64,000 nt of DNA, from NCBI GenBank assembly GCA_963662575.1, contig OY759723.1:1302001-1366000 (forward strand), read 5' to 3'. This document shows positions 23,804-32,784 of the stretch, in pieces (position 1 is the stretch's first letter; each line of letters starts with the position of its first letter). The notes beneath the pieces are model-generated. The model had not been told where the DNA came from and ran no database searches. It worked only from the letters and a program-made list of their open reading frames with translations. This DNA comes from Bin5 sp963662575. GTDB lineage: Bacteria > Chloroflexota > Anaerolineae > Caldilineales > Caldilineaceae. A program made the translations under genes and the position numbers.

Positions 23804-25858
23804 TCATTCCGCCTGTTTCTCCGTCGCTCCGCCGGTAAAGAAGGGGCCGGGCGTCTCGCCCCGCAACAGCTTCTCCAGATCGTCCAGGAACTCCAGGTAG
23901 GTACCCTGCCAGCCAAAGTGATCCCAGAACCAGCCGTCATATGGCGACCCGACCGTCGCCTCGCCCTTCGGAACGTCGGCGTAGCGCGCGCGCATTGCCT
24001 CGATCTGCGCCGCTTCCAACCGCCCCAGTTTGTAGTCCAGGTACAGTCCGAAACAGTCCACAAAGATGCGCACGTCGTTTAGGTTGGCTTCGAGCAGCCC
24101 GGCGACGTGGGCAAAGGATGCAGGGTCAATCTTGCCTTCCAGCTGCCGCCACGCTGCCAGCACGCCTTCCATGTGGCCGGTGGCCGCGCGCTTCTCCGTC
24201 ATCAGCTCGGCGGCATAGGCGTCGGTCAATGGCATCCGGTTGAAAATAAGTTGGTAGCGCGGGTCGTTGCGCAGCGTTTCGCGCTCCTCCTCCGGATAGG
24301 CGTCGAGCGGCAACTCCAGTCCTAGGACGTTCTCGCCGACGCGGTCCATCCCCGGATGCAAGAGATCCGTCCACACGCGCCACGGTCCATTGAGCCGCGT
24401 ATCAAGGTAGTTGTAGCGCGCAATATAACTGTGGCACTGGGTAAAGGCGCTGCGGCTGAACAGCGCGCCGATGGTGGCGGGATAGGTTGCGCGCAGGCCA
24501 GGCAGAAACGCCGCGGCATCCGCCCCGTACTCCATCGTTAGCCATTCGCACAGGATGTCGTCCGGGTCGAGGTAGGGATTCCAGCACAGCTTGCCGTAGG
24601 TGTGCCAGTTGGAGAGGTTGAGCGGATGGTCTACGTACTGGGGATGTACGGCTATGTTGGCGTCGCATCCCTCGTATCCCTTGTCTGCCGCCGTGCGAAA
24701 GTCCTCCTGCCAGCGGTGCGCCATCGAGCACGGCAGAAAGTTCATGCCAGCCGAATCGCCCACCAGCGCGACCTGAAGCACATAAGGCGAACGTTCTGCG
24801 GGCCGATTACCGGAATGGTTCCAGATCGGGTGCGGCGGATAAGGTGGGCGGTGGTCCCAGAAGTTGTGGCAGTGACCGATCCACACGTTTTCGGGAAAGT
24901 CATCCCCCCAGTCGCCATACATTTCCGCCTCGGCCCTGGCATGGGCGGCTTGATCGGTGCCGGTGAGCCACAGTAGATCGCCGCCGAGGGTGGCTACGGC
25001 GTCGCTGACCACGCGTATGCCCGCCAGAACACGCTCGCGCAGGGGAGTCGCAGCGCAGCGGTCGCAATCGTCTTCGTGAGGGCCGGGCGCCTCTTCGCCC
25101 GCGCCTCTCAGCCTGAAATTGCGCACCGTCGGCATGGTGACGGCCATACGCGCCACAAAGTCTTGCCACTGCTCACGGATATGATCCGAGTACGGACACA
25201 GCGTCTCATAATGGCCGCTTTCGTCGGGAGAGGTATAGTGGAGCGCCAAACGTATTGAGACGCCAAAGCGATCCATAAACTGCGCGAACCGCTCGACCGG
25301 CTCGGCGTGTGAGAGCCAGCGTTCGAACAACGACCCTCCCGACGCGTATTGGGAGAACAGGCTGAGGCTGTTGACACGCATCGCCAGCAGCCGCCGGGCG
25401 AAATCCAAGTACTCCGGGATCTCCTCGGGCCGCAGCATTTTATCGTAGCTCAGAATGCTGTCGAACGGCAGACACCAGACCATGTTGGATGGCGTCTCCC
25501 ACATGTCTACGCTGCGCAGTGCAAAATGGGGGCCATCGGTCATCGTCATGATGGCTCGACCCAGACGGGCGCGGTCGATGCACTCCTGCACACCATACAA
25601 CACGCCGCGTCCATCGCCGCCCGTAATGTGCAGCGTTGTGGGGCTCTTGACGTCGATACAGAAGTGCTCCGGCTCCAGGTCGGTCCCGTTTGTGCTCAAC
25701 AGCGCTGTCACATCGCCCGCCTCTGCACCGATGGTCGGCTTCTTCGCCCCCAGTCTTTCGATCCAGCGTGCCACTTCGACGGCTGCGGTCCGCACGCGCG
25801 GGCCGGCGTCGCGCGCAAGTCGGATCGTATCGATCGTCCCAATCTGTATCTGTGTCAT
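23804..25858 (-). CDS. GH67 N-terminal-domain (alpha-glucuronidase-like) glycosidase family protein, paralogue 1
   Basis: A 684-residue protein. The first ~110 residues look like the GH67N/GH20b-type domain (TGGDGRGVLYGVQECIDRAR is its best-known stretch), followed by a large TIM-barrel-like region with SVDMWETPSNMVWCLPFD and RGAGEEAPGPHEDDCDRC. The C-terminal half is helical (DPASFAHVAGLLEANLNDVRIFVDC). No signal peptide is seen. A second copy lies at 42160-44211 on the other strand; by eye the C-terminal halves are about 90% identical and the N-terminal halves about 60-65%. It is last in a minus-strand operon with MDR and ThuA genes. Substrate, probably an oligosaccharide acid, is inferred. 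Confidence 0.8.
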   Translation of the reverse strand: MTQIQIGTIDTIRLARDAGPRVRTAAVEVARWIERLGAKKPTIGAEAGDVTALLSTNGTDLEPEHFCIDVKSPTTLHITGGDGRGVLYGVQECIDRARLGRAIMTMTDGPHFALRSVDMWETPSNMVWCLPFDSILSYDKMLRPEEIPEYLDFARRLLAMRVNSLSLFSQYASGGSLFERWLSHAEPVERFAQFMDRFGVSIRLALHYTSPDESGHYETLCPYSDHIREQWQDFVARMAVTMPTVRNFRLRGAGEEAPGPHEDDCDRCAATPLRERVLAGIRVVSDAVATLGGDLLWLTGTDQAAHARAEAEMYGDWGDDFPENVWIGHCHNFWDHRPPYPPHPIWNHSGNRPAERSPYVLQVALVGDSAGMNFLPCSMAHRWQEDFRTAADKGYEGCDANIAVHPQYVDHPLNLSNWHTYGKLCWNPYLDPDDILCEWLTMEYGADAAAFLPGLRATYPATIGALFSRSAFTQCHSYIARYNYLDTRLNGPWRVWTDLLHPGMDRVGENVLGLELPLDAYPEEERETLRNDPRYQLIFNRMPLTDAYAAELMTEKRAATGHMEGVLAAWRQLEGKIDPASFAHVAGLLEANLNDVRIFVDCFGLYLDYKLGRLEAAQIEAMRARYADVPKGEATVGSPYDGWFWDHFGWQGTYLEFLDDLEKLLRGETPGPFFTGGATEKQAE

Positions 25859-25900
25859 GGCTCGGCTCCCGGTGTGCCCTTCTCGCGCGCGTGCAGCGAC

Positions 25901-26851
25901 TTACTCCCAGATAAATACTGTTCCAGACAGTTCGTGCGGGGCGTCGCGCAGGGTGTCGTAGACGCGCCGGGCCTCCGTCACCGGCACAACGTCCTGGAGC
26001 AGTGGGGCGATATCGACCAGGCCCCGGCGAATGAGCCGGCACAGATTCGCCAGATCATCGGGGTCGTAGCCGGTGTTCTGTCTGATGGTAATCTCGTGCG
26101 CTTGACCCAGATTGAAGGTATAGTTGACGTGAAAGCGGCCTGCGATGAGCAGCAGCCTGCCCCGGCTCTTGAGCGCGCGAATCAACCGGTCCTCCATCCC
26201 CTCGACGCCCGCTGCGTCGATGACTGCGTCGAAGGCGCCATCGGCGATCTGTGTCTCCCATCCGTCACCAGCGACATCGAACACATCCTCAGCAGCGCCG
26301 ATCCGTCGCGCCATTTCCAGCCGGCGCGGGTCGATTTCGCAGACCGCGACGCGTGCGCCCATCACGTTGGCGATCTGAGCCGCCATCTGGCCGATAAACC
26401 CCTGGCCGACGACGAGAACGCGTTCGCCCATACGCAGATCAGCGTGCCGACAGGAGCGCATCGCCACACTGGACATGCCGAACAGCGCGGCCTGCCTGGG
26501 GTCAACATCCTCTGGCAGTTTGATGAGCAACCCATCTTCACGCGTCACCACATATTCCTTGTGGTCGGCATTGATATACAACAGGTCGCCGACGGCCAGC
26601 TCCGCAACGTCAGGGCCGGTCTCGATCACGCGTCCCACGTGTTGATAGCCCCACCCGGCCGGCAGCGCGTCGTCAGGGTGCGCATAGTTGCCGCCAACCA
26701 GGTCGTTGTGCTCGGTCCCGTTCGTGATGCCTGAATAGATCGTCCGGCTCTTGACCTGGTTGCCGGTCGGTCCTTCCGGCGCCGGCCAGTCGCTCACCAG
26801 TACCTTTTCGCGTCTCTTGTCGGGCCGGAGTCTCGTCACCAGCGCACGCAT
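25901..26851 (-). CDS. Medium-chain (MDR) zinc-type dehydrogenase
   Basis: A 316-residue MDR protein. SGITNGTEHNDLVGGNY and GYQHVGRVIETGPDVAELAVGD form the GroES-like domain, and VLVVGQGFIGQMAAQIANVMGARVAV is the Rossmann NAD(P) motif. The typical structural zinc cysteine cluster is missing, as in sorbitol/threonine-type or bacteriochlorophyllide-like MDRs. It lies 28 bp after ThuA and 42 bp before the GH67N-like gene in the same transcript. It is related in type to the dehydrogenase at 46852, suggesting parallel clusters. Confidence 0.88.
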   Translation of the reverse strand: MRALVTRLRPDKRREKVLVSDWPAPEGPTGNQVKSRTIYSGITNGTEHNDLVGGNYAHPDDALPAGWGYQHVGRVIETGPDVAELAVGDLLYINADHKEYVVTREDGLLIKLPEDVDPRQAALFGMSSVAMRSCRHADLRMGERVLVVGQGFIGQMAAQIANVMGARVAVCEIDPRRLEMARRIGAAEDVFDVAGDGWETQIADGAFDAVIDAAGVEGMEDRLIRALKSRGRLLLIAGRFHVNYTFNLGQAHEITIRQNTGYDPDDLANLCRLIRRGLVDIAPLLQDVVPVTEARRVYDTLRDAPHELSGTVFIWE

Positions 26852-26879
26852 ACAGCCGTCTCCGCGATAAAGGCCGCGC

Positions 26880-27554
26880 CTATAATCGTTGCGCTACCCA
26901 TTGGATGCCCCGCAACACGGTCTCGCCAAAATCGGGGTTTGCCCACGTCAGATTGTCATGCCCCGATTGGAAGCAGAAGACACGCGCCCGCCTGTGCATC
27001 CTCGCCCAGGCGATGGCTCCCATGCTTTTGGGATGGTTCGCCGTCAACAGAATCTCGCTGTCCTTCCCCGGTTCATCCATCATGTAAGTCTCGTCCGCCA
27101 TTTCCCAGGCGTTCCGGCCCCTGGTGATCGGATGTTCAGGATTGGCGATCTCGACGCGCAGCGTCTGCTCGGGATGATGGCCGAAGCTGCGATCCTGGAT
27201 ACCGGCTATCTCGCTCCACACCGGCCACTGCGGGTAGGCAAGAATGGCGTGGTGCAGGAGGACGATGCCTTGCTCCGTCTCGCCCAGGTGCTCCAATGCA
27301 GTTTTGGGTCTTCCCGCGTACCACGGGCCCCCGTCGTCGACAGGGCCATCCATCAACATTGTGTAAAAGAGAACCACATCGTAGCTGTCGCGCACGTTTG
27401 CGCGCGCAGAGGCAAAGTCGTCCATATGCTGGATATAGGCATCGACCCCCTCCAAACCGCGGAAAAACCGGTGAAAGTTCAGGACGTCATAACCGTGACC
27501 GCCGGTGATCACAGCGCATCTGATCGGATCCTTTGTCGTCTTGTCTGTCCCCAT
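26880..27554 (-). CDS. ThuA domain protein
   Basis: A 224-residue ThuA-like (class I glutamine-amidotransferase fold) protein. CAVITGGHGYDVLNFHRFFRG is the N-terminal strand/loop; YDVVLFYTM, GIVLLHHAILAYPQWPVWSEIAG and RVFCFQSGHDNLTWANPDFGETVLRGIQW are typical ThuA blocks. The nucleophile cysteine of amidotransferases is replaced, as in the family (L-H-H-A-I). ThuA proteins are linked to disaccharide (trehalose, ketose) use. It is the first gene after the terminator at 27577-27619. Confidence 0.88.
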   Translation of the reverse strand: MGTDKTTKDPIRCAVITGGHGYDVLNFHRFFRGLEGVDAYIQHMDDFASARANVRDSYDVVLFYTMLMDGPVDDGGPWYAGRPKTALEHLGETEQGIVLLHHAILAYPQWPVWSEIAGIQDRSFGHHPEQTLRVEIANPEHPITRGRNAWEMADETYMMDEPGKDSEILLTANHPKSMGAIAWARMHRRARVFCFQSGHDNLTWANPDFGETVLRGIQWVAQRL

Positions 27555-27576
27555 ATTTTGCTCCGGCGCTGGCCAG

Positions 27577-27619
27577 TGAAAAGAAACGCTGGGGACGACG
27601 AATCCCTCCGTCCCCAGCG
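27577..27619 (-). terminator. Intrinsic terminator after the sugar-binding protein gene
   Basis: On the minus strand an 11-bp perfect stem CGCTGGGGACG/CGTCCCCAGCG with an 11-nt loop is followed by TTTCTTTTC. It sits between the binding protein gene (ends 27694) and thuA, so it would separate transporter and enzyme expression unless read through. Confidence 0.7.
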
Positions 27620-27693
27620 TCCTGGTCGTTCAACAGCGTACAGTCCGGATCGCACGCCGGTCAGTTTGGGCGCGTCGCAGCTACTCTACCACG

Positions 27694-29367
27694 TTACTTC
27701 GCACGCGACAGAGCGGAGTTGTACGCATCCACAATGTCCAGGGCGCCCATGCTTTCGATCGTGGAGGTAAGCTCGCCCCACGTGTCGTCATTGATTTCGA
27801 GCTGCCCCTCGATCATCTGCTGGATCGTCTCAAGCAGATAGGTGTCGATCGGGGCGCCGAGACTGGCAGCTACCTCCGCCTCCTCTTCGTTCAAGACGAT
27901 GGAAGGCAGGGGATCACCATAGGAGCCGCTGGGATTGATGAAATTATCGTCAATCCATCTCCACCCGTCCGGGAATTCCGGCGCGGGCCAGTCTGCCATC
28001 AGGCCCCAGTGCGGTTCAGCCTCTGGCCACCAGACGCGGGCGAGCGAGCCGATGTCATTGATGAACGCGGATTCGTTGGTCATGGCCGGCGGGGACTCGG
28101 GAATCGCGCCTGCGCAATAGTGCTTTTCCTTCAGGCTTGGATGGCGCTGAATGGTGTCCGTATAGCACTTGGTCCCGTCGGCGCGATAGGTCCAATCCAC
28201 GCCCTCTTTGCCCTGGTAGATCAGGAAGCGGCCCTCGGTGCTGAACAGGTAGTCGATCAGCCACACGGCTGCTTCGATCTCTGCCTGGGAGGAGGAGGCC
28301 GAGATCACCAAGGGGTTCCCCAGCCAGACATTCGAAGGGGCGGGCCAGAGAATCTTTTCGTCGTCGACCGTCAGCGACATGACGGGGTAGAATTTGCCCT
28401 GGTCAATGCCCGCATTGCCGACGCACGAATAGAAGTGCCAGCCCGTGTTCTCGAGAATGGCTCCCGCTTCGCAGGTACCACGCGCCAGCGCCTCCCAGTC
28501 CGGGTCGCTCATGGTCGCATACTCCGGATGCAGGACGCCGTTTTCCCACATCCAATTCATGAACTCGACCGTGCTGCGGAAGCGGTCCATCAGCGGGCCA
28601 TATTCATATTGCTCGGTGTAGGGGTTGTAGTAAACGGTCAGGTCGGTGCCCAGCCATTTTGCCCAGTTGCCCGTATGGCCCGTGAAGCCGCTGCGGCTGG
28701 AGATGACAGGCTTGCCGCCCAGTTGCTCCTTCAGGCACAACATGGCCCCCTGGAGATCCTCCAGCGTCAGGATGGCGTCCCAGTTGCCGTTCCACCGGTC
28801 CTCGATGATCCCACACTGCTCGAGCAGATCGGCTCGCAATTGCAGCCACGGCCGGAGTTGGCGTAACCGCCTGACCTGGGGCACGGCGTAAATGTTGCCG
28901 TCGGGCGAGGTCATCAACTTCTGCATATCGGGCTGTCTTTCCATCTCGGCCACGAGATTGGGCATATCGCCAGCCTCGATGTACTGGGTGAGCGAGACGA
29001 ACAGCCCTTGCGGACCGAACTCGTGCGCAATGTCCATCGGTGTCCCGGTCGAATCGGCCGGCAGGCCTAATTGCATGATGTCCGGCAGATCCCCGGAGGC
29101 CAGGGTGGTGGCAATCCGCTCGCCGAGGAACTCGCGCGGGATCTGGCGGAACGCATAATTGAAGCCGGTCCGGTCGGCCAACAACTGCATCGAGTAGGTC
29201 TCAGGCGTGACATCTCCAAAAACACCTTCGGGCGCGATCATCAACTCCAGCTCAAGGGTCTCACTTTCGACGGTCCCGGATGGCTGTGGTACGCAGCTCA
29301 CCAGGAGAATACTCAAAACAGTGAGCACGCAAACAATTGAAGGCAGGCTGAATCTCTTCATTTCCAT
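27694..29367 (-). CDS. Extracellular sugar-binding lipoprotein of an LplA-type ABC transporter
   Basis: A 557-residue binding protein. The signal peptide ends in the lipobox LLVSC, giving acylation at about Cys25. The mature protein has the family 1 solute-binding layout of LplA-type proteins: RIATTLASGDLPDIMQLG near residue 90, DGNIYAVPQVRRLR, and the C-terminal NDDTWGELTSTIESMGALDIVDAYNSAL. It is anchored outside the membrane and delivers an oligosaccharide to the permeases encoded upstream at 29485 and 30377. No ATPase gene is in the cluster, which is common for transporters using a shared MsmX-like ATPase. Confidence 0.92.
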   Translation of the reverse strand: MEMKRFSLPSIVCVLTVLSILLVSCVPQPSGTVESETLELELMIAPEGVFGDVTPETYSMQLLADRTGFNYAFRQIPREFLGERIATTLASGDLPDIMQLGLPADSTGTPMDIAHEFGPQGLFVSLTQYIEAGDMPNLVAEMERQPDMQKLMTSPDGNIYAVPQVRRLRQLRPWLQLRADLLEQCGIIEDRWNGNWDAILTLEDLQGAMLCLKEQLGGKPVISSRSGFTGHTGNWAKWLGTDLTVYYNPYTEQYEYGPLMDRFRSTVEFMNWMWENGVLHPEYATMSDPDWEALARGTCEAGAILENTGWHFYSCVGNAGIDQGKFYPVMSLTVDDEKILWPAPSNVWLGNPLVISASSSQAEIEAAVWLIDYLFSTEGRFLIYQGKEGVDWTYRADGTKCYTDTIQRHPSLKEKHYCAGAIPESPPAMTNESAFINDIGSLARVWWPEAEPHWGLMADWPAPEFPDGWRWIDDNFINPSGSYGDPLPSIVLNEEEAEVAASLGAPIDTYLLETIQQMIEGQLEINDDTWGELTSTIESMGALDIVDAYNSALSRAK

Positions 29368-29484
29368 CTCCTCTGCTGTGTATATGGCGAATGACTCTCA
29401 GACACTGGAGAGCATAGACTGTAGCCAAAGATCTACTCGATAAAACCACCTCCTTCTCTCGATCCGACCATAGCTCGCGCGGGT

Positions 29485-30363
29485 TTAACCCTTGATTGCG
29501 CCGACCAGTGTGCCCTGCACAAAGTACTTTTGAACAAAGGGATATACCAGCAGAATCGGACCCAACGTTACGATGACGGTTGCCATCTTTACCTGCCTGA
29601 AAAACGACTTCGCTTGCAAAGTGTCGGCATAATTCCCCTGCACCACCTCCCCTGTGGCTCCCCGTATCAGCATCCGCCGCAGCATGATGGTCAAGGGGAA
29701 CTTTTCCGAGTTGTTGAGATAGAGCAGCGGATTGAAAAAATCATTCCAGATCGCGACCGCGACAAACAGGGCGATGGTCGCCAGGATCGGTTTGGACAGG
29801 GGCACGATGATCTGCAACAGGATGCGAAAGTCGCTGGCGCCATCCACGCGGGCGGCGTCCTTAAGCTCGCGCGGTATCATCGAGATATTGGCCCGCACCA
29901 GGATGATAAACCAGAAGTTAAAGGCAACCGGCAGGGTGATGACCCAAAGCGTATTCAGAAGTCCATAACTCTGGTAGGCCAGATAGGTGGGAATCAGGCC
30001 GGCAGAAAAGAAAAGCGTCAACCCCAGGATCAGACTGATCGGACCGCGCCAGCGAAAGCGCGGCTCCGAGAGCGGGTATGCCGCCAGCAAGCAGACTATC
30101 AGTGTGAACGTCGTGCCAAGCACCGTGTAGACGATCGAGTTCCGGTACGCCCGCACGACCGCATTCGCCTTCGCAATTGCCTCGTACGCATCCAGGTTGA
30201 AGCCAATTGGGAATAACTTCACCGATTGCCTCCACACCGCTTCGCCGTCGCTCACCGAGATGGAAAAAACGTACAGCAGCGGGTATAGCATCAGGCAGCT
30301 GAACCCGATCAGGAACAGGTAGTTCAGGTAATCGAACAACTGCATCTTTCTCAGGGTATGCAT
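29485..30363 (-). CDS. Carbohydrate ABC transporter permease, LplC-like
   Basis: A 292-residue inner-membrane permease with six predicted helices and the EAA-type loop ELKDAARVDGASDFRILLQIIVPLSKPILATIALF. The N-terminal MQLFDYLNYLFLIGFSCLMLYPLLYVFSISVSDG and the end FVQGTLVGAIKG are standard for LplC/YtcP proteins. It starts 13 bp after the LplB-like gene. With that protein it forms the channel for the binding protein at 27694. Confidence 0.92.
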   Translation of the reverse strand: MHTLRKMQLFDYLNYLFLIGFSCLMLYPLLYVFSISVSDGEAVWRQSVKLFPIGFNLDAYEAIAKANAVVRAYRNSIVYTVLGTTFTLIVCLLAAYPLSEPRFRWRGPISLILGLTLFFSAGLIPTYLAYQSYGLLNTLWVITLPVAFNFWFIILVRANISMIPRELKDAARVDGASDFRILLQIIVPLSKPILATIALFVAVAIWNDFFNPLLYLNNSEKFPLTIMLRRMLIRGATGEVVQGNYADTLQAKSFFRQVKMATVIVTLGPILLVYPFVQKYFVQGTLVGAIKG

Positions 30364-30376
30364 GGTCTACACCTCG

Positions 30377-31366
30377 CTACCATAACCCTTCGCGGTCCTC
30401 ATTGGTTCTTTTTACGATGTAGTTGGCCGCCACCACCAAAGCAAAGGCGACGATGGAGTCGAAAAACCCAATCGCCGCGCCATAGCTGAAGTCAAACTTT
30501 ATCAGCCCGCGCCGGTACACATAGGTCGCAATGACGTCCGAAACATTGTAGGTGGCCGGTTGCTGCAGCAAGAACGCTCTCTCGAATCCCACCGAAACGA
30601 TCGACGACACAGAGAGAATCAGCGTGACACTGATCACTGGCAGTAGTCCGGGCAGCGTGACGTACTGAATACGCTGCCAGCGCGACGCGCCGTCCACGAT
30701 CGCGGCTTCATACAGTTCTGGCGGAATGCCGGTCAGCGCAGCCAGGTAGATGATTGAGCCCCAGCCGATGCCTTGCCACAGGACAGAGCCAACGTACAGC
30801 GGCCGAAACCACGCCGACGAGCCCAGGATACGCCACTTTTCGCCGGTCAGGGCAACCGCTATCTGGTTGACAATGCCGTCGAAGCCAAAAAAATCATAGA
30901 TCAAACCGACGATCACCACCACGGCGACGAAGTGCGGCAGGTAGCTGATCGACTGGGTCACTCGCTTGAACAGACCGTGTTGCTGTTTGACCTCGTTGAG
31001 CAACACCGCGAAAACGATCGGCAGCGGATAGGAGATCACCAGCGTCCAGAAGCCCAGCACGACTGTGTTTTTTACCACGCGGAAGAAGAAGGGGTCCTCA
31101 AAGAACTTGAAAAAGTTCTCCAACCCCACCCATTCGCTGCCCCTGATCCCGGATACGATGTTGTAGTCTTTGAAGGCGATCTGCAGGCCATACAAGGGAT
31201 AGAAGCGAAAGAAGAAAAAGCCGACCAGCACGGGCAGGATCATCACATAGAGCTGCCAGTTAAGGCGGATTTCCTTCTCCAGCCGCACGCGCCAGTCCTG
31301 TAGGCGTGTGCGGAGCTCGGGTCGTCCCGGAACCAGAGCAGCGCCTACAGTCACATCTTCTCCCAT
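30377..31366 (-). CDS. Carbohydrate ABC transporter permease, LplB-like
   Basis: A 329-residue permease. WQLYVMILPVLVGFFFFRFYPLYGLQIAFKDYN is the first helix, and the EAA loop reads GIPPELYEAAIVDGASRWQRIQYVTLPGLLPVI. The family call is firm. It is the first gene of the minus-strand sugar operon: LplB, LplC, binding protein, then ThuA, MDR and GH67N-like after a terminator. A candidate promoter lies at 31561-31589. Confidence 0.92.
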   Translation of the reverse strand: MGEDVTVGAALVPGRPELRTRLQDWRVRLEKEIRLNWQLYVMILPVLVGFFFFRFYPLYGLQIAFKDYNIVSGIRGSEWVGLENFFKFFEDPFFFRVVKNTVVLGFWTLVISYPLPIVFAVLLNEVKQQHGLFKRVTQSISYLPHFVAVVVIVGLIYDFFGFDGIVNQIAVALTGEKWRILGSSAWFRPLYVGSVLWQGIGWGSIIYLAALTGIPPELYEAAIVDGASRWQRIQYVTLPGLLPVISVTLILSVSSIVSVGFERAFLLQQPATYNVSDVIATYVYRRGLIKFDFSYGAAIGFFDSIVAFALVVAANYIVKRTNEDREGLW

Positions 31367-31560
31367 GGTTACACCTTGAAACTGCTAGTGAGATTACGAC
31401 TCTTGACATACGCCTGCAGGGGCTGTTTGGGGGGCTGGCCGCAAGCAGGGATTGACATCTGACTGGTCGCCGCGCTTACACTCCTTTGAGAATGGACTGT
31501 GAGGAGAAATTGTTGCTGCGGAATCGGAGACAAGATGTCAGACACCACATACAGGTCGGC

Positions 31561-31589
31561 AGTCTACTTGATATCCCATCCAAAGTCAA
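31561..31589 (-). promoter_or_regulatory. Candidate promoter of the LplB-led sugar operon
   Basis: Reading the minus strand, TTGACT (31584-31589) is followed by a 17-bp spacer and TAGACT (31561-31566). This gives a leader of about 190 nt before the LplB-like start. Eye-based prediction only. Confidence 0.3.
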
Positions 31590-31669
31590 GCAAATAAAAT
31601 TTAGTAGGATAACCCGGATTTGGGGTGGAAACAGTCGGGCGGGGTGATTGTGCCGGCTTCGGTTGGAAT

Positions 31670-31917
31670 TGTTTACCGGCTCTTGGAGAGACGCAAGGCA
31701 GGCGCCAGGCCTGGCCTTACGGGACCTTTGGGGGAATGGCGACGACGATGGGTGAGGCGCGCGAGGGCAGGCACAAGGCCTGCTCCTACCGTAGTGTTTG
31801 GGGGGCCACTGTTGGCTAGACACGTTGCTAGGGAAGAATGAGCACGGTCGCTAGCAAGGGCGGGGCGTTGCGGGGGCGCAGCCCCTGCACAAGGGAGGGC
31901 CGAAGGCCCGAACGCCC
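31670..31917. repeat. Partial, diverged copy B of the MITE family
   Basis: Stretches match copies A and C: CGGCTCTTGGAGAGACGCAA (31675-31694), then GACACGTTGC...GAAGAATG...CACGGTCG (31819-31855), and the hairpin core (31863-31917) with a 7-bp outer stem GGGCGTT/AACGCCC. Neither terminal GTAAC end is visible, and the IS5-like element starts 19 bp to the right. The copy has probably decayed or been cut by that insertion. Confidence 0.6.
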
Positions 31918-31936
31918 AAATGCAGTGGTCGGTGGT

Positions 31937-32766
31937 TAGGTCTCGTTGACGTTTGATTAGTTCTGTCACATTGGCGACAATAGTAGGATGTCTACATAGA
32001 GAATTGCCGACCATCAGTGGCAGAAACTTTACGCATTTTTGCAAGGACACCCTCGTGCCTACGCAGGGCAAGAGGAAAAGTGTCGCCGTTGCGTTGAGGC
32101 AGTTCAATGGATTCTGCGCACCGGCGCCCAGTGGCGTGAACTGCCAGACAGTTGTGGCAAGTGGAACAGTGTCTTCAAGCTCTACACACGCTCGGAAGAG
32201 GACGGTATCTGGGCCGACATGTTCAAACAGTTCGCCCAGGACCCAGACATGGCAGCGGTCATGCCCGACAGCACAGCTGTACGCGCCCATATGTGCGTAG
32301 CAGGCGGGTCAAAAAAGGGGGAGGTCAGCAAGAACAGTGCCCAGGTCGGAAATGGGGCGGATTCGGCAGCAAGATCCATCTCCTCGTCGATGCCCTTGGC
32401 TTTCCCCTGAAGTTCATCTTGACTGGTGGTGAACGCCATGATATGTCCCATGCTGAGCTGTTGCTCGCCCATTTCCATTTTGACGCCGTGATTGCCGATA
32501 AAGGCTACGATTCTGACCCCTTGCGAGACCTGCTCGCAGCCCAACAGATAGAGGTGGTCATCCCTTCCCGCCGCTATCGTAGGCAACCACGGGATTATGA
32601 CCGAGTCCGCTACCGAGAACGCAACATCGTCGAACGTTTCATTAACAGAATCAAGTGGTATCGACGCATTTTCACTCGCTATGAAAAACTCGCACGACGT
32701 TTCATGGCTTTCTTGCATTTTGCTTCTACACTGATCTGGCTCGAACACAATGTCAACGAGCCCTAA
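31937..32766 (+). mobile_element. IS5-family (IS427-group-like) insertion sequence, decayed
   Basis: Ends carry inverted repeats: TTAGGTCTCGTTGACGTT at the left (31936-31953) and, read from the right end, TTAGGGCTCGTTGACATT-like sequence (32749-32766 region). The element is about 830 bp and holds one DDE transposase in two overlapping frames. The size, two-frame layout and DDE motifs fit the IS427 group. Exact ends and target duplication are uncertain. Confidence 0.75.
31988..32766 (+). pseudogene. IS5-family DDE transposase with amber codon and -1 frame layout
   Basis: The first frame would start at ATG 31988 (MST) but meets TAG at codon 4 (31997-31999). After that it continues cleanly as RIADHQWQKLYAFLQ..., through WILRTGAQWRELPDSCGKW and the first catalytic D in MPDSTAVRAH. 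The second frame carries LVDALGFPLKFILTGGERHD, the second D in ADKGYDSDPL and the E in RERNIVERFINRIKWYRR. The switch is -1, near TCAAAAAAGGGG (about 32309-32320), a slippery run typical of programmed frameshifting in this group. The amber codon probably makes this copy inactive. Confidence 0.8.
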
Positions 32767-32784
32767 TTAGGAAGGAAATTCAAA

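Larger units (their letters stand above)
31367..31935. other. Intergenic region between the sugar operon and the IS5-like element
   Basis: About 570 bp with no credible gene. It contains the candidate promoter of the minus-strand sugar operon (31561-31589). Its right-hand half (about 31670-31917) is a diverged partial copy of the MITE family, including the hairpin core. The remaining sequence shows no recognisable coding or repeat content. Confidence 0.5.
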
